From positions 31,327,131-31,391,130 of the forward strand of contig JAGTTD010000013.1 in the NCBI GenBank assembly GCA_018398585.1: 64,000 nt of DNA. Reading direction: 5' to 3'. The position numbers and the translations under genes were made by a program. The notes under the pieces are model-generated. The model was not told the DNA's origin, ran no database searches, and saw only the letters and a list, made by a program, of their open reading frames with translations. Position 1 is the stretch's first letter. Each line of letters begins with the position of its first letter. Below, piece by piece: positions 31,537 to 41,482 of the stretch. Origin of the DNA: Simmondsia chinensis (taxonomy: Eukaryota > Streptophyta > Magnoliopsida > Caryophyllales > Simmondsiaceae).

Positions 31537-31790
31537 TTTTTTTGATGATTAGTGATAAAGTCGCAAAATAAAACATGCAACTCATACAGTCGAGCTCTTA
31601 CTTAACCCGTATAGAAACGGGGAACAAAGGACAAAAATAGGATTGCAAAAGAATAAGAGAGAAAGAGACAAAAACCAGAATTACAAAAAACAGGCAGAAA
31701 CTATCAAACACAAAATATGTCAACCGACTCTAGCGAGGACTTGGTGCGAACCAGGAATAGGGCAGAACGAACCAAATGACAGGAAAAATA
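31537..31790 (-). mobile_element. L1-type LINE 3'-end fragment
   Basis: TTTTTTTGATGATTAGTGATAA is followed by AGTCGCAAAATAAAAC. On the minus strand this is GCGACTTTATCACTAATCATC plus A-tail, close to the ends at 25349 and 5785. The UTR portion shares words with 5785-6010 (AACGGGGAACAAAGGACAAA against AACGGGGAATAAAACAAAGG). Confidence 0.65.
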
Positions 31791-31925
31791 TTAATAAATT
31801 TTGCCTTGATAATAATAATTTTTGCCCTATCAACAATTACTCTGTAATATATTAGGCAAAACCTTGGAGATCAAGGCAATAATTACCCGAGAGGTTGACT
31901 AGGTGATGGCCTTGTCTCTAGATAG

Positions 31926-32171
31926 AAAAAGGAACAAAAGGAACATACCCAGTGCTCAAGGGCTCCCGCTTACGCAGGGTCTGAGGGGCAGATGTATGCA
32001 GCGTTCCTCCTTCAGGGTATTAACCTGAAGAGAGGTTATTTCCCAGTGCCCCCAACCTGAGGGTGAGGACTTCCGAGAAGGTCACCCACCCTGGTACTAC
32101 TCTCGCCCAAGCACACTTAATTTCGGAGTTCTAATGGGATCCGGTGACAGCGTGTTGATGCCCTATTTGGT
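31926..32171 (-). mobile_element. 5S rRNA-derived SINE with 17-bp target duplication
   Basis: The minus-strand head contains ACCGGATCCCATTAGAACTC, CGAAATTAAGTGTGCTTGGG, CGAGAGTAGTACCAGGGTGG and GTGACCTTCTCGGAAGTCCT. The tail half contains CAGGTTGGGGGCACTGGGAA, ATACATCTGCCCCTCAGACC and GCGGGAGCCCTTGAGCACTG. An exact 17-bp duplication, GCCTTGTCTCTAGATAG, is at 31909-31925 and 32172-32188. The T/G tail is degenerate (TTTTGTTCC). This is the clearest full-length unit of the family. Confidence 0.85.
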
Positions 32172-32188
32172 GCCTTGTCTCTAGATAG

Positions 32189-32884
32189 GAAATCACTAAA
32201 TATATTAACTTATTTATTAATACATGCATGTGGTTGACCCAATATTTAGGGGAGAGGAGCGTATCGATGCAAATTTATAGTATTTTTAAGCTTACATGTC
32301 AGTTATTATATTGAATTTCATAAATATTGTTTTTATATAGCGTAGCACCCTGTCGGGGACGCTGAACATAACCCCAAGCAACCACTTGCGGCCCCCGAAT
32401 TTTAGGGCATCAAATTTTTGGGGTTTGTATTTTTTAGAGTATTAATTCTTACTATTAATAAATTTTATGGTCAAAATTATTGGAATTTGTGGTATTCATC
32501 AGCCTGTTTTGAGATTGTTGCCTGAGACCACGGAAATGTTGGGATTGTTCCTACCCACAAGGGTAAGGTTGACTATATCTTATCCTCACCCCCTTGCCCA
32601 ATTGCTAAATAAAGGTAACTCATTTATCCTCCTTTATTTAACGTACAACAATAAAGCTAGAATAAACTCCTGCCCTCCTTTTTACTACTCTCGACCTGAT
32701 TGTCAAACAAAGGGTTATAGTTTGGTTTTGATACTTTTATATCTCTAGTGCTTTACGGACTACAACCTAATGATAGAAGCGTGTATACGCCCAAAAGTTC
32801 GATCAAGATTCCAAGCAAGTCGAGTAGTTGCTTGGGGGCCTGACTAAAGAAATAATGATGTATTTATAAAATATTATAAAGGTT
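32189..32884. other. Intergenic DNA with weak inverted ends
   Basis: ACCCCAAGCAACCACTTGCG (about 32371) and GAGTAGTTGCTTGGGGGCCT (about 32821) are inverted relatives and may bound an old non-coding element. The open frame at 32467-32748 shows no recognised domain. Confidence 0.35.
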
Positions 32885-33435
32885 TTTCTTTTTTTTTTTT
32901 AACTAAAAATCATCTATATTTTAGGTGAGGTATCTGAAAATCACCTAACATTTCTAGTTTTTCAAAGTCACACCTAAACTTTTCAAAAAAAATTTAATGT
33001 CACACCTAAAGTTGACACGGCCAACTTTCCGTTAAAATAACTGCAAAATTACCAAATTATCCTCAATAAAACTTATTTTTTTATCAATTAATTATAAACA
33101 AGTTTACAAATAGATAACTCTTCTAAATTTTTTTGGTGACAAAAGCTTGTAGCAGCGCATCAAACCTTTAACAATTTTACAAGTTCAAAGGTCAAGGGTA
33201 ATTTCGTCATTTATTAAATATATTATTTAATATAATTTAATTAAATTAAGTTGACCTTGGTGTCTTGATGCATTTATACCCCCAAAATGAAGCATTTTAT
33301 TTAACGAAAAGTTTATGGTGTCAGAATTAGGTGTGAAATTGAAACTTTTAGGTGTGACTTTAAAAAATTAGAAAAGTTAGGTGATTTTTTGATACCTCAT
33401 CTAAAATGTAGGTGATTTTTACTTTAAAAAAAACT
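32885..33435. repeat. Foldback MITE with ~85-base arms
   Basis: The left arm (AAATCATCTATATTTTAGGT, GAAAATCACCTAACATTTCT, AAGTCACACCTAAACTTTTC) is mirrored by the right arm (GAAACTTTTAGGTGTGACTT, AGAAAAGTTAGGTGATTTTT, CATCTAAAATGTAGGTGATT). Relatives are at 45600-46150, 33495-33880 and 1-90. Non-coding. Confidence 0.7.
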
Positions 33436-33494
33436 TATTTTAAATGCAAATGTACATGCATACTAATATATAGGACTCACATATTAGTAGAGAC

Positions 33495-33880
33495 TTTTTT
33501 CTAAAAATTACCTAAATTTTAGGTGAGTTTTAGAAAATTACTTAAATTTTCTAATTTTTCAAACTCATACCTAATTTTTAAATGTCACACCTTAATATTG
33601 ACGCCGTTAATATCTATTAGCCTTCACTGACTTGGCATTAAAAAGTATAAAAATTAACTTTATAATATTTAAATTTTTTTAAATATTTAAAATAGTTTTA
33701 AATATTTAAAAGTTATTTTAAATATAAATTTGTATTTTTTAAAAATTATTTTCTCTTTGTTTTCCAAGCTACGTCAGCAAAAACGAACGGATTTTAACGG
33801 CGTTAACATTAAAGTATAACATTAAAAAATTTTGGAGACATTAGGCGTGCCATGGAAAAATTAAAAAAATTGCGGTGAAT
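33495..33880. repeat. Degenerate foldback MITE relative
   Basis: CTAAATTTTAGGTGAGTTTT, ACTCATACCTAATTTTTAAA and a right part with GACATTAGGCGTGCCATGG form a weaker version of the element at 32885-33435. The centre contains inverted AT-rich repeats. Confidence 0.45.
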
Positions 33881-33936
33881 TACTCAAGACATACTTAATT
33901 TGACTTGGACGCCTCTATTGTCGAAAAGGAGTACAT

Positions 33937-34788
33937 TGATTAAAGTTCATTTCAAGCCCATAAAGTATCCCAAAACTAATACAAGTCAAAAATTGAGCAA
34001 AAAGTAGAATCCCAAGTAAATAGGTTAGAAGAGAAAATATCACTTTATATACCTAAGGAGCTATTTTACTCATTGCCAATCGATTTTGGAATGGAGTCTC
34101 CTTTGGTATTTAACAACAGGTATTAGAGCCGTCGATCCTCAGATCAATTTCAAGGAGCTCGGTTTGGTATGGAACGGACCGTGCTTTAGAGTCCTGCTCG
34201 GTCTGGTATTGGACGGGCCATTCTCGATGGTCGTGCTTGACAAGCCACAATTAAAGAGCCCAAGTTTCGGAAAGGGCTACCTAGGGTAGAGTGAAGTCGT
34301 ACACGAGAGAAAATGGCTACCTACTCAAAGTGAGGCTACCTAGAGTGAAGCCATCGAGGACGACGGTTGCAGAGCATAGTGATTTGAAACAAGTCAAAAA
34401 TTGGACAAAAGTTGAATCCCACATAGGTGAGTTAAAAGAGAAAATATCACTTTATATACTTAGGGACTTACTCATTTACTAGGCACTAAACTGGATCCTA
34501 TTAGAACTCCGAAGTTAAGCGTGCATGAGCGAGAGTAGTACCAGGATGAGTGACCTCCTGGGAAGTCCTTGTGTTGCCAACCCTATAAGGTTGGAGGCTC
34601 TCGGAAGCAGCCTCTCGTTCGGGTTACACCCTCAAGGGGTAAGACTGCGTACATCCATCCCTCCCAAACCCCGCTTATGCGGGAGCCCTTGAGGCATTAG
34701 GTCTGTTGTTGTTGTTGTATTATACCTATAGAGCTACTCTATCCATTGTCAATTGGCTTTATAATTAAACCTCATTTGATATGTAACA
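33937..34788 (+). mobile_element. TRIM-like LTR element interrupted by a SINE
   Basis: Direct repeats TGATT...TAACA at 33937-34115 and 34380-34788 share CAAGTCAAAAATTGAGCAAA, AGAGAAAATATCACTTTATA and a CTCCTTTGGTAT-like end. A PBS-like CAGGTATTAGAGCC follows the first repeat. The internal part is only ~265 bases and non-coding. The second repeat is split by a 5S SINE (34485-34725). Fragments of the same LTR are at 39995-40245 and 45205-45315. Confidence 0.65.
34485..34725 (+). mobile_element. 5S rRNA-derived SINE inserted in the TRIM LTR
   Basis: The head GGCACTAAACTGGATCCTAT, TAGAACTCCGAAGTTAAGCG, GAGCGAGAGTAGTACCAGGA, TGAGTGACCTCCTGGGAAGT is very close to 5S rRNA. The second half CAACCCTATAAGGTTGGAGG, AGGGGTAAGACTGCGTACAT, CCCCGCTTATGCGGGAGCCC ends in TCTGTTGTTGTTGTTG. 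TATATACTTAGGGACTTA on the left and TATACCTATAGAGCTACT on the right look like a diverged target duplication. Confidence 0.8.
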
Positions 34789-35178
34789 AAAATATGGTAA
34801 AAAAATATTGAATCTATGATATAAGCATTATCTTTTTATTATCTAACTATTTTACCATGTTTATCAAAACATGTCATATTGTGAAATTACTACTTATTTT
34901 AGAATCAAATTTTTTTTTTTTTTCAAATTATGAGTGCACGTATTTGTTAGAAATATTTATAATAACATTAAATAATACATTGATAACATGAAAAAATATA
35001 TAACAATATATATAAATCGAGAACTAATAGGAACATCAATAATTATAGGGCCAAAAACATAATATATAACATTATTAAGATATCATCAAGTCTAAAGCCA
35101 TCAATTCCGATATAAACAACAACATATATATGAAAAATAATTTATATAGAGAAAGGAGTTTTATAAAACATATCTCAG
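34789..35178. other. AT-rich DNA, left flank of the Copia element
   Basis: 35070-35178 is a diverged copy of 10140-10255 (GATATCATCAAGTCTAAAGC, GAGAAAGGAGTTTTATAAAA). No gene was recognised. Confidence 0.55.
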
Positions 35179-35321
35179 TAAAAGAATGTAAATGTGAGAA
35201 TATTTGGTACCCTTAGAATAGGAGCCCTCTCGTATATTTATAGATATATAGACTATATACAGAGTAGGCCCATTGGACCTAATACATACAATCATAACCC
35301 ACTATACATTATACTCTAACA
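35179..35321 (-). repeat. Copia 3' LTR
   Basis: Downstream LTR of the minus-strand Copia element; on the minus strand it begins TGTTAGAGTATAATGTATAG. Confidence 0.9.
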
Positions 35322-35483
35322 TCCCCCCTCAACCGAAGCAGAAGATAAACGAATGCAAAGATTGTGTCTGAACAAAAGGAAGAGGTGCCGCTGCAAATTC
35401 TTCGTAAAGACATCGGCTATCTATTGCGACGAAGGAATGTGGAGAACCCAAACAAGACCCATGTGAACTCGCACATGAACGAA

Positions 35484-36089
35484 TTAGATGTCAATCTCAA
35501 TATGCTTCGTGTGAACATGCTGTACAGGGTTAGTGGACATGTACATAGCTGAGATATTATTGCAATAAAGCAAGGTAGCTCGTGGAAGGAGAAGACCAAG
35601 CTCACTAAGGAGAGAATGAAGCCAGCAACACTCGAGGATGGCATTTACATCTGCCCTATATTCGGCCTCGGCGCTGGATTGGGAGACTGTAGGCTGTCGT
35701 TTGGAAGACCGGGAAATTATGTTACCTCCTAGAAAAACACATAAATCAGATGTAGATCGTCGAGTATCAGGACATCCAATCCAGTCTGCGTCAGAGTATG
35801 CCACAAGCTGATCCACACAAGAAGGGGAAACAGTTAATTTATAATCAATGGTGCCCTTAATATACCTTAGAATGCGTTTAACTGCTATCCAATGAGGTAA
35901 ACGCGGAGCACGCATGAACATACACACTTGTTGCAGGGCATAAGAGATATCAGGTCGAGTGAAAGTAAGATACTGAAAAGCACCAACTACAGATCCATAA
36001 GAGGTAGGATCAGTCATGAGTTCGCCACCATCTACTGAGACCTTAGACTTGGAATCTGTAGGTGTGGCCAAGGGCTTGCAGGAAAGCAT
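35484..36089 (-). pseudogene. Copia RT connection and RNase H
   Basis: A 201-residue open stretch contains CKPLATPTDSKSKVSVDGGE, YGSVVGAFQYLTFTRPDISY, RILRYIKGTIDYKLTV, LVAYSDADWIGCPDTRRSTS, ISRSSKRQPTVSQSSAEAEY and HVHTKHIEIDI. The RNase H acidic residues (SDADWAG-type Asp, SSAEAEY Glu) are visible. The frame breaks before the terminal VREK...ADIFTK segment. Confidence 0.85.
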
Positions 36090-36099
36090 GTTGGTCTTA

Positions 36100-36720
36100 T
36101 CAAGCAGATCATGAGCATACTTAGACTAAGACAGAAAGAGACCATCTGATGAATGAGAGACCGAGATCGCAAGAAAATAATCAAGACGTCTCAGATCTGT
36201 CATATCGAACTCAGAATGGAGAGAGCGAAGTAAATCGTGAAGAAGCATAGCGGAAGAGGAGGTCATGAGAACTATGTCATCAACATAAACCAACAAAATA
36301 GCCATGTCACTACCACGACGTAAGACAAATAGTGATGAATCAGACTTACAATTGATGAAACCAAGCGTGTGGAGGAAGGTAGCAAAGCGGGTGTACCAAG
36401 CCCGGGGAGCCTACTTAAGACCATAAAGAGACTTCTTTAACTTACAGACATGATCAGGAAACTGAGAACTGATGAAACCTGGCGATTGCTTCATATACAC
36501 TTCTTCATTAAGATATCCATTCAAAAAAGCATTCTTAACATCAAGCTGATGAATAGACCACTTGCGAGCAGTAGCCAGAGCCAGACCTGTGCGAACCGTA
36601 GCAGGCTTAACAATTGGACTGAAGGTTTCGCCATAGCCATTGCCATATCGCTGTGTAAAACCTTGTGCAACCAACCGAGCCTCATAACGTTCAACTTGAC
36701 CAATGGAAGTTTCTTAATAC
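36100..36720 (-). pseudogene. Copia reverse transcriptase, interrupted
   Basis: 36674-36411 reads [66 protein letters not shown] and ends [11 protein letters not shown] before a stop. The second half has the catalytic YVDDIVLM near 36270 and DLRRLDYFLAISV near 36190. A TAG near 36127 replaces a residue in the FLSxSKYAHDLL segment. Confidence 0.8.
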
Positions 36721-36960
36721 GATAAACCCATTTAGAACCAACAATGTTACCATGAGTAGGTGGAGGAACTGCATCCCATGTGTGGTTACAAATGAGAGCA
36801 TTGCACTAGTCAAGCATAGCATTCTTCTAATTATCATCAGTGAGAGCCTACTTATAAGAAAATGGAACCTCAGGAAACATATTATGAGCGATCATAGAGG
36901 TTTTACAACACCAGACTTGGCCTGCGTGACCATAAGATGAAGAGAATGGGACGGTACAGC

Positions 36961-37871
36961 TCATGGCTCGGATGGTACGGGTGCAGGTGATGGAGGCCGT
37001 GTAGCAGCAGGCGCGGCACCCTCGGGCGAGGGTGCGGTGGAGGAGCCAGGGAGGGTGGAGCATGCCGCCAATGCGGCGGGCCACATGGGAAGCGGGACAT
37101 TCCTTCCAGCGAAGGGAAAAACATCAAGCGGTGATGAGAACACTTGATGGAGACGATTCATTGTGGCGTGCGAAAAGGTGCCCAACCGAGCAAATGGAAA
37201 ATATGTTTCATCAAACACAACATACCTCGAGATAATAACTTTGTTATTGGATAGGTCTAAACATTTGTAACCCTTATGATTCGGTGAGTGGCCCAGGAAA
37301 ACACACAAAGTAGATCGTGGAGAAGGTTTATGTGGAGTAGTAGCACTCAAATTAAGACAGCAGGCACTCCCGAAAATATGAAGATGATCATAATTGGCCT
37401 TCTGTTTAAATAAATGTTGATATGTGATCTTTTTCTTTAGAGCAGTAGAGGGTAACAAATTTATAATGTGAGTAGCAGCAGACACAGCTTCAACCCAATA
37501 ATCCAGAGGCATACAAGCTTAAAGAGAGATCGCATTATATTACCAATAGTTCTATGATTACGTTCAACTTTCCCGTTTTGTTGTGAGGTATGAGGGCACA
37601 AGACACGACTGAGAATACCCAGTTGCATAAAAAGCCCATTAAAATCACGATTAGTATATTCAGTCCCATTTTCACACTGAAATTGTTTGATTTCCCAACC
37701 AGACTGATTTAAAACAAGACTACGAAATTGAAGAATCGAACACCTCAGATTTAGCACGCATCGGGTAAATCTACAAAAAATGAGAATAATCATCCAAAAA
37801 TAATAAATAATATTTATAACTACTAAAACTAAAAATGGGTGATATCCATATATCAGAATGAACAATGTCAA
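36961..37871 (-). pseudogene. Copia integrase and post-integrase region
   Basis: 37871-37461 carries the end of the integrase core (FQCENGTEYTNRDFNGLFMQ, LGILSRVLCPHTSQQNGKVE, RNHRTIGNI). The DDE glutamate region V-E-R-N is kept and the upstream part is frameshifted. The overlapping 37512-36961 continues with DYWVEAVSAATHIINLLPST, HIFGSACCLNL, CVFLGHSPNHKGYKCLDLSN and VVFDETYFPF, typical of the GAG-POL link after integrase. Confidence 0.8.
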
Positions 37872-38404
37872 AAGGACACGAAGTATTAGAAACAGACTTC
37901 TGGAAAGGTAAACAACTATGCTTGACTAATTGGCAAGCATGACATAAACTGGACTCTAAAGGACTAGAACAAGAAATAAATTAGTGCTTGAGTAATGTCG
38001 ACAAGATGGGCTCTCCTGGATGACCTAAGCGACAGTGCCAATCAGAAGAGGAGACTCGTGACGCAACGAACGATGTAGTGATGGTAGGTGACCCTGGTAC
38101 TATAAAGAGAGGCCCCGGACTAACACAGCGGATGATAGTTGACTTCAATTTAGGATCCTTGCCAGAAAAACCAAAATGATCAAATTCAAGAAGACAATTA
38201 TTATCTGAACAAAATTGACAGACGGAAAGTAAATTTTTGGAGACACCAAGAACAAATAGAACTTTGTTTAAAACAAAGCGACCTGCAGGAGTAGATATGG
38301 AACAGGACCCAATACAAGTAATAAAAGAGAAGCGCTATTACCGACTAAAATTTTATCAGAACCGGTATATGGAGACAAGGATGTTAGGATACCTGGATTA
38401 TTTG

Positions 38405-38450
38405 TCATGTGGGAGGAGGCCCCGCTGTCCATAACTCAAGAGGGGTTAAG
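38405..38450 (-). pseudogene. Copia protease active-site segment
   Basis: The minus strand reads VMDSGASSHMTNNPG, the DSGA(S/T)xH motif of Copia retropepsin. It follows the gag C-terminus after a stop. The rest of the protease and the integrase zinc finger are broken by stops between 37870 and 38400. Confidence 0.75.
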
Positions 38451-38789
38451 AGTAGGGGTGGAATAATATTGTGGGTGGAACTGTCTCGCATCAAATTCTT
38501 GGTAAAAACCATAGCCAATGGTATAAACATTATTTGTAGGATGAAATTGTGGATTAGAAACGTTACCACCCATAGGAGCAGAGCCAAATTGAGGAGGTCG
38601 ATATGGCATGTAAAACTGAGGCTAAGGCATGTACGGCATCCCCTTGTAGTTTGGACCCCACATATTCGGCATCCATTGATTTCCATAACCACGACGGTTT
38701 CTTCCACGGCCTCGACCATTACCTCGACCTCCATGGCCTCGACCATTACCTCTACCGTTGCCATATTGATTTCCATATCCGGACTGCTA

Positions 38790-39618
38790 TTAGGGAGCGG
38801 GAAAGGCACCTAGCTTCTCGCTGGCAACAGGTGGCTGTAGTGGCTCGGTAGCTGTGGGTGGTAGTGGCACCGGGGGTGCAGCTGAGGTACCAGCGATGAG
38901 GAGAACAGTGGAAGTACCTGCATTGATATTTCTTAGGCGAGATTCTTCATTCATCAACATAGATCGAGCCTCAATAAAAGACGGAAAGGGGGGGTGAGAT
39001 GTAATAGAGGTACACACAGCACTGAAATCCTTTTCATCAGACAAACCGTCCACAACGGCTAGAACCATGTCAAAATCAGTAATAGAAGCATTCACAGATT
39101 TAAGGTTATCAGCCAGAGATTTAATCTTTGTGAAATATCCCAACATGGAGAGATTGCCTTTCTTAATGTTGGTCAATTCACGTTTAAATTGCAACTAACG
39201 TGATTGTGCGAAATTAGTAAAAAGTCGGGAGATAAAACCCCAAAGTGATGCAGCAGTTACGTCATCATTAGTACCACACACAACACTAGTGAAGTCGGGA
39301 GAGATGGTACCGAGAATCCAGGATATGAGAAGATTATCTTTGTCTCCAATAGTGATAGTTTGGATCTAAAATAGCAGGTTGAGAGGAGGTGCCATCAAGG
39401 TGATGATCCACAGTATAACCTCTACAAGCAAAGAGAAAAGATCGGTACCATACTATATATGTGGATGGGTCGTTTAGATCTAATATAAAAGAAATCTGAT
39501 GTCTAATATTTGAGACGCTGAATGGGGTGGGCAGAGACAGACCACTAGCAACAGGAGGCTGGATGGTAGCGATGGGTGCAGTTGTGGAGGAGGTGGCACC
39601 ACCCATAGGGAAGGGCAA
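38790..39618 (-). pseudogene. Copia gag, broken frame
   Basis: The N-terminal frame (39618-39334) has FSVSNIRHQISFILDLNDPS and TYIVWYRSFLFACRGYTVDH, the usual start of Copia gag (DUF4219/UBN2 region). After a frame break, 39194-38790 reads LTNIKKGNLSMLGYFTKIKS, LADNLKSVNASITDFDMVLA, VVDGLSDEKDFSAVCTSITS and FIEARSMLMNEESRL, the UBN2 gag core. A Gly/Arg/Asn-rich C-terminal part (about 38780-38660) has no clear CCHC knuckle. Confidence 0.8.
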
Positions 39619-39777
39619 TCAACACTGGGCCTCAGTTAGGGTTGTAGATGGGGCGGCGCTGCACTAGGGTTGGGATGTAGATGGGAGGCGCTAGGGTTAC
39701 GAAAAAAAAAAAAAAAAAAGAAGATCGGCTAGTGTTTGCCTTGTTTTATGAGAGAGTTAGGGTTAGCTCTGATACCA

Positions 39778-39920
39778 TGAAAGAATATAAATGTGGAAAT
39801 ATTTGGTACCCTTAGAATAGGAGCTCTCTCATATATTTATAGACATATAGACTACATACAGGGTAGGCCCATTGGGCCTAATACATACAATCATAACCCA
39901 CTATACATTATACTCTAACA
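39778..39920 (-). repeat. Copia 5' LTR
   Basis: Upstream LTR with a TATA-like TCTATAAATATATGAG stretch. It is followed on the minus strand by the PBS at 39777-39766. Confidence 0.9.
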
Positions 39921-40236
39921 CTTAGATTGGGTTGAGGCACGTAAGATCACTCTTCTTAGAAAGAAAACGCTCCTTCTGTATGAGTATTGTATTATATACC
40001 AAAGGAGGTTCCTTCCCAAAACCATTTGGCAATGGGCGGAGTAGCTCCTTAGGTCTATTAAGTGATATTTTCTTTTCCAACCCACCTATGTTGGATCTAC
40101 TTTTTGCCCAATTTTTGACTTGTATTTAACCATCACGCTTCTCAACTTTTGTTCTCGATGGCTTTACTCTAGATAACTTCACTCTGAGTATGTAGCTCTT
40201 TTCTCTCGTGGACGGCTTCATTCTACTCTAGGTGGA
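39921..40236 (-). repeat. TRIM LTR/internal fragment, inverted
   Basis: 39990-40236 on the minus strand carries GAATGAAGCCGTCCACGAGA, AAAGCCATCGAGAACAAAAG and CAAGTCAAAAATTGGGCAAA, matching 34285-34484 and the TRIM LTR. 39921-39989 is target-type DNA matching 10256-10323. Confidence 0.55.
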
Positions 40237-40476
40237 GCCCACTATACTTACTATTAGACTACCCTAATATTAAAGATCCTAATACTATAGACCTTAAATA
40301 CTTAATTTGGGAACGTATCATATTACTATTGAGCTTAAACGTACTCTTTTTCCAGGATTCAACAACCCATGAGACCTCTATTATTGCAACAATGTGATAC
40401 AATCCCAAATTAAGTATTTAGGGTCTATAGTATTAGGATATTTAATATTATGGTAGTCTAATAGTAAGTATAGTGG
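40237..40476. repeat. Head-to-head pair of LTR fragments
   Basis: 40237-40313 and 40399-40476 are inverse copies of each other (CCCAAATTAAGTATTTAGGG, CTATAGTATTAGGAT, GGTAGTCTAATAGTAAGTAT). The ~85 bases between them (GCTTAAACGTACTC, GGATTCAACAACCCATGAGA) are target DNA equal to 10330-10400. The right fragment continues as a longer LTR to about 40633. Confidence 0.75.
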
Positions 40477-40633
40477 ACCCCACCTAGAGAGGGGTTATTC
40501 TATAAATAGGGGGTCATGTATTTATTAATGATCCAATCAATGAAAATATCTTTTATTTTTCTCTCCTTATGACATTACTTTTAGTATTTTAATTCTTTCC
40601 TTTAGTTTGCAGTTTACTTGGATTTAGGCTCAT
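40390..40633 (+). repeat. LTR of a degenerate retroelement
   Basis: It begins TGTGATACAATCCC and contains TTCTATAAATAGGGGG (TATA-like). It is followed by a PBS-like TTGGTATTAGAGCTTG at 40637-40652. The downstream partner LTR was not found. Confidence 0.5.
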
Positions 40634-40650
40634 ATTATTGGTATTAGAGC

Positions 40651-41286
40651 TTGTCCATCCTTGAACCTCTGATAACCATGTCAATTAATCCGATAGCAAT
40701 TATTGGGATTCAAAATGCGATAGCAAAAATTCAACAAAAACTTGATGAGCTTCAAGATGGGTACAAAAATCAAGGTCAATCAATGCAACTAACCTCAGCG
40801 AGAGAAGTGGTGGTTGCTGGCAAGGGGCTGCCGGAATCGGATCGTGCCGTTGCTGCCACTAGAACACCGACACCGACACCGACTGAGAACTCCTTCCATT
40901 GCGAAGATAACAGCTATAACGAGATGACCGACCACTACGAAGAGATTGAGGACAACGAGAAAACTAACCACGACAAAGAGAATGGGTTGCATAATCGGGC
41001 AAATGGGTTTAGGGTTTCGACAGCTAGGGAGGTGGGAGACGAGAAGGAAGATGATGGGGAGGACAATGAGAACAAGTCGGATGAAAAGATTGTCGAGGAT
41101 GAGAGTGATGATGATGATGGTGTGATAGAGGATCATGAGATTGGGAATAGTGATGATGATGATGAAGGGGATGGGGAGGAGAATCAACAGGACGATGATG
41201 TTGAGGTTGAGGAGGTTGAAGGACATGAGCAAGGTGAGGAGGAGGGCGACGGGGACGACGATGGAGAGACCGGAGAAGAGGAGTAG
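40651..41286 (+). pseudogene. Acidic ORF after the PBS, possible gag leader
   Basis: This 211-residue open frame lies directly downstream of an LTR and PBS-like site. It has a short helical start (IGIQNAIAKIQQKLDELQDG), a middle part without recognised domain, and a C-terminal half made almost wholly of Asp, Glu, Asn and Gly from simple GAT/GAG repeats. The position fits a retroelement gag N-terminus, but no CCHC or capsid motif is visible. I do not recognise the family. The open frame may persist because the sequence is low-complexity. Confidence 0.4.
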
Positions 41287-41410
41287 GGTGGTTTGAAGGG
41301 GTTTGGAAGCGTGACGAGAGGGCGGGGGGCCACCGTCACTACCACCAGAAAGCACCGCCAAACCCTGGCTAGGCCAGGGTTACGCCAGGGATCAAGATGA
41401 AGGGGAGCAT

Positions 41411-41482
41411 TGTCAAGGAACAATCTATCCCAAAAGCTTAAGCTGATGGGTGAAAGTCCAGGATTGGTTTTATACTCTAACA
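41411..41482 (-). repeat. Solo 72-bp TRIM LTR
   Basis: On the minus strand it runs TGTTAGAGTATAAAACCAAT ... TTCCTTGACA, the same length and ends as the LTRs at 13851-13922 and 14559-14630. No partner LTR or internal region lies beside it. The flanking pentamers AGCAT/AGTGT match at only 3 of 5 positions. Confidence 0.8.

Larger units (their letters stand above)
35179..39920 (-). mobile_element. Ty1/Copia LTR retrotransposon, complete ends, decayed genes
   Basis: The 143-bp LTRs at 35179-35321 and 39778-39920 differ at only a few positions. The 5-bp target duplication is CTCAG/CTTAG at 35174-35178 and 39921-39925. On the minus strand the order is LTR, PBS TGGTATCAGAGC (39777-39766, initiator Met type), gag, protease, integrase, RT, RNase H, polypurine tract GGTTGAGGGGGGA (35334-35322), LTR. 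That order defines Copia. The same target without the element is seen at 10255. Confidence 0.92.

Noticed and set aside
32479..32620. Possible Au-like SINE (CCCACAAGGGTAAGG)
   Set aside because: Only a ~15-base word resembles the SINE/RTE tail; no head, tail or duplication found.
34485..34725. Cassandra TRIM (5S within an LTR)
   Set aside because: No TG...CA LTR pair, PBS or 5-bp duplication surrounds the 5S sequence itself. The unit ends in TTG repeats and relatives have 17-19-bp duplications. The surrounding TRIM LTR is a separate element without 5S in its 5' copy.
40651..41286. Acidic host nuclear protein
   Set aside because: The frame is an extension of simple GAT/GAG repeats directly after an LTR and PBS-like site, with no recognised domain.
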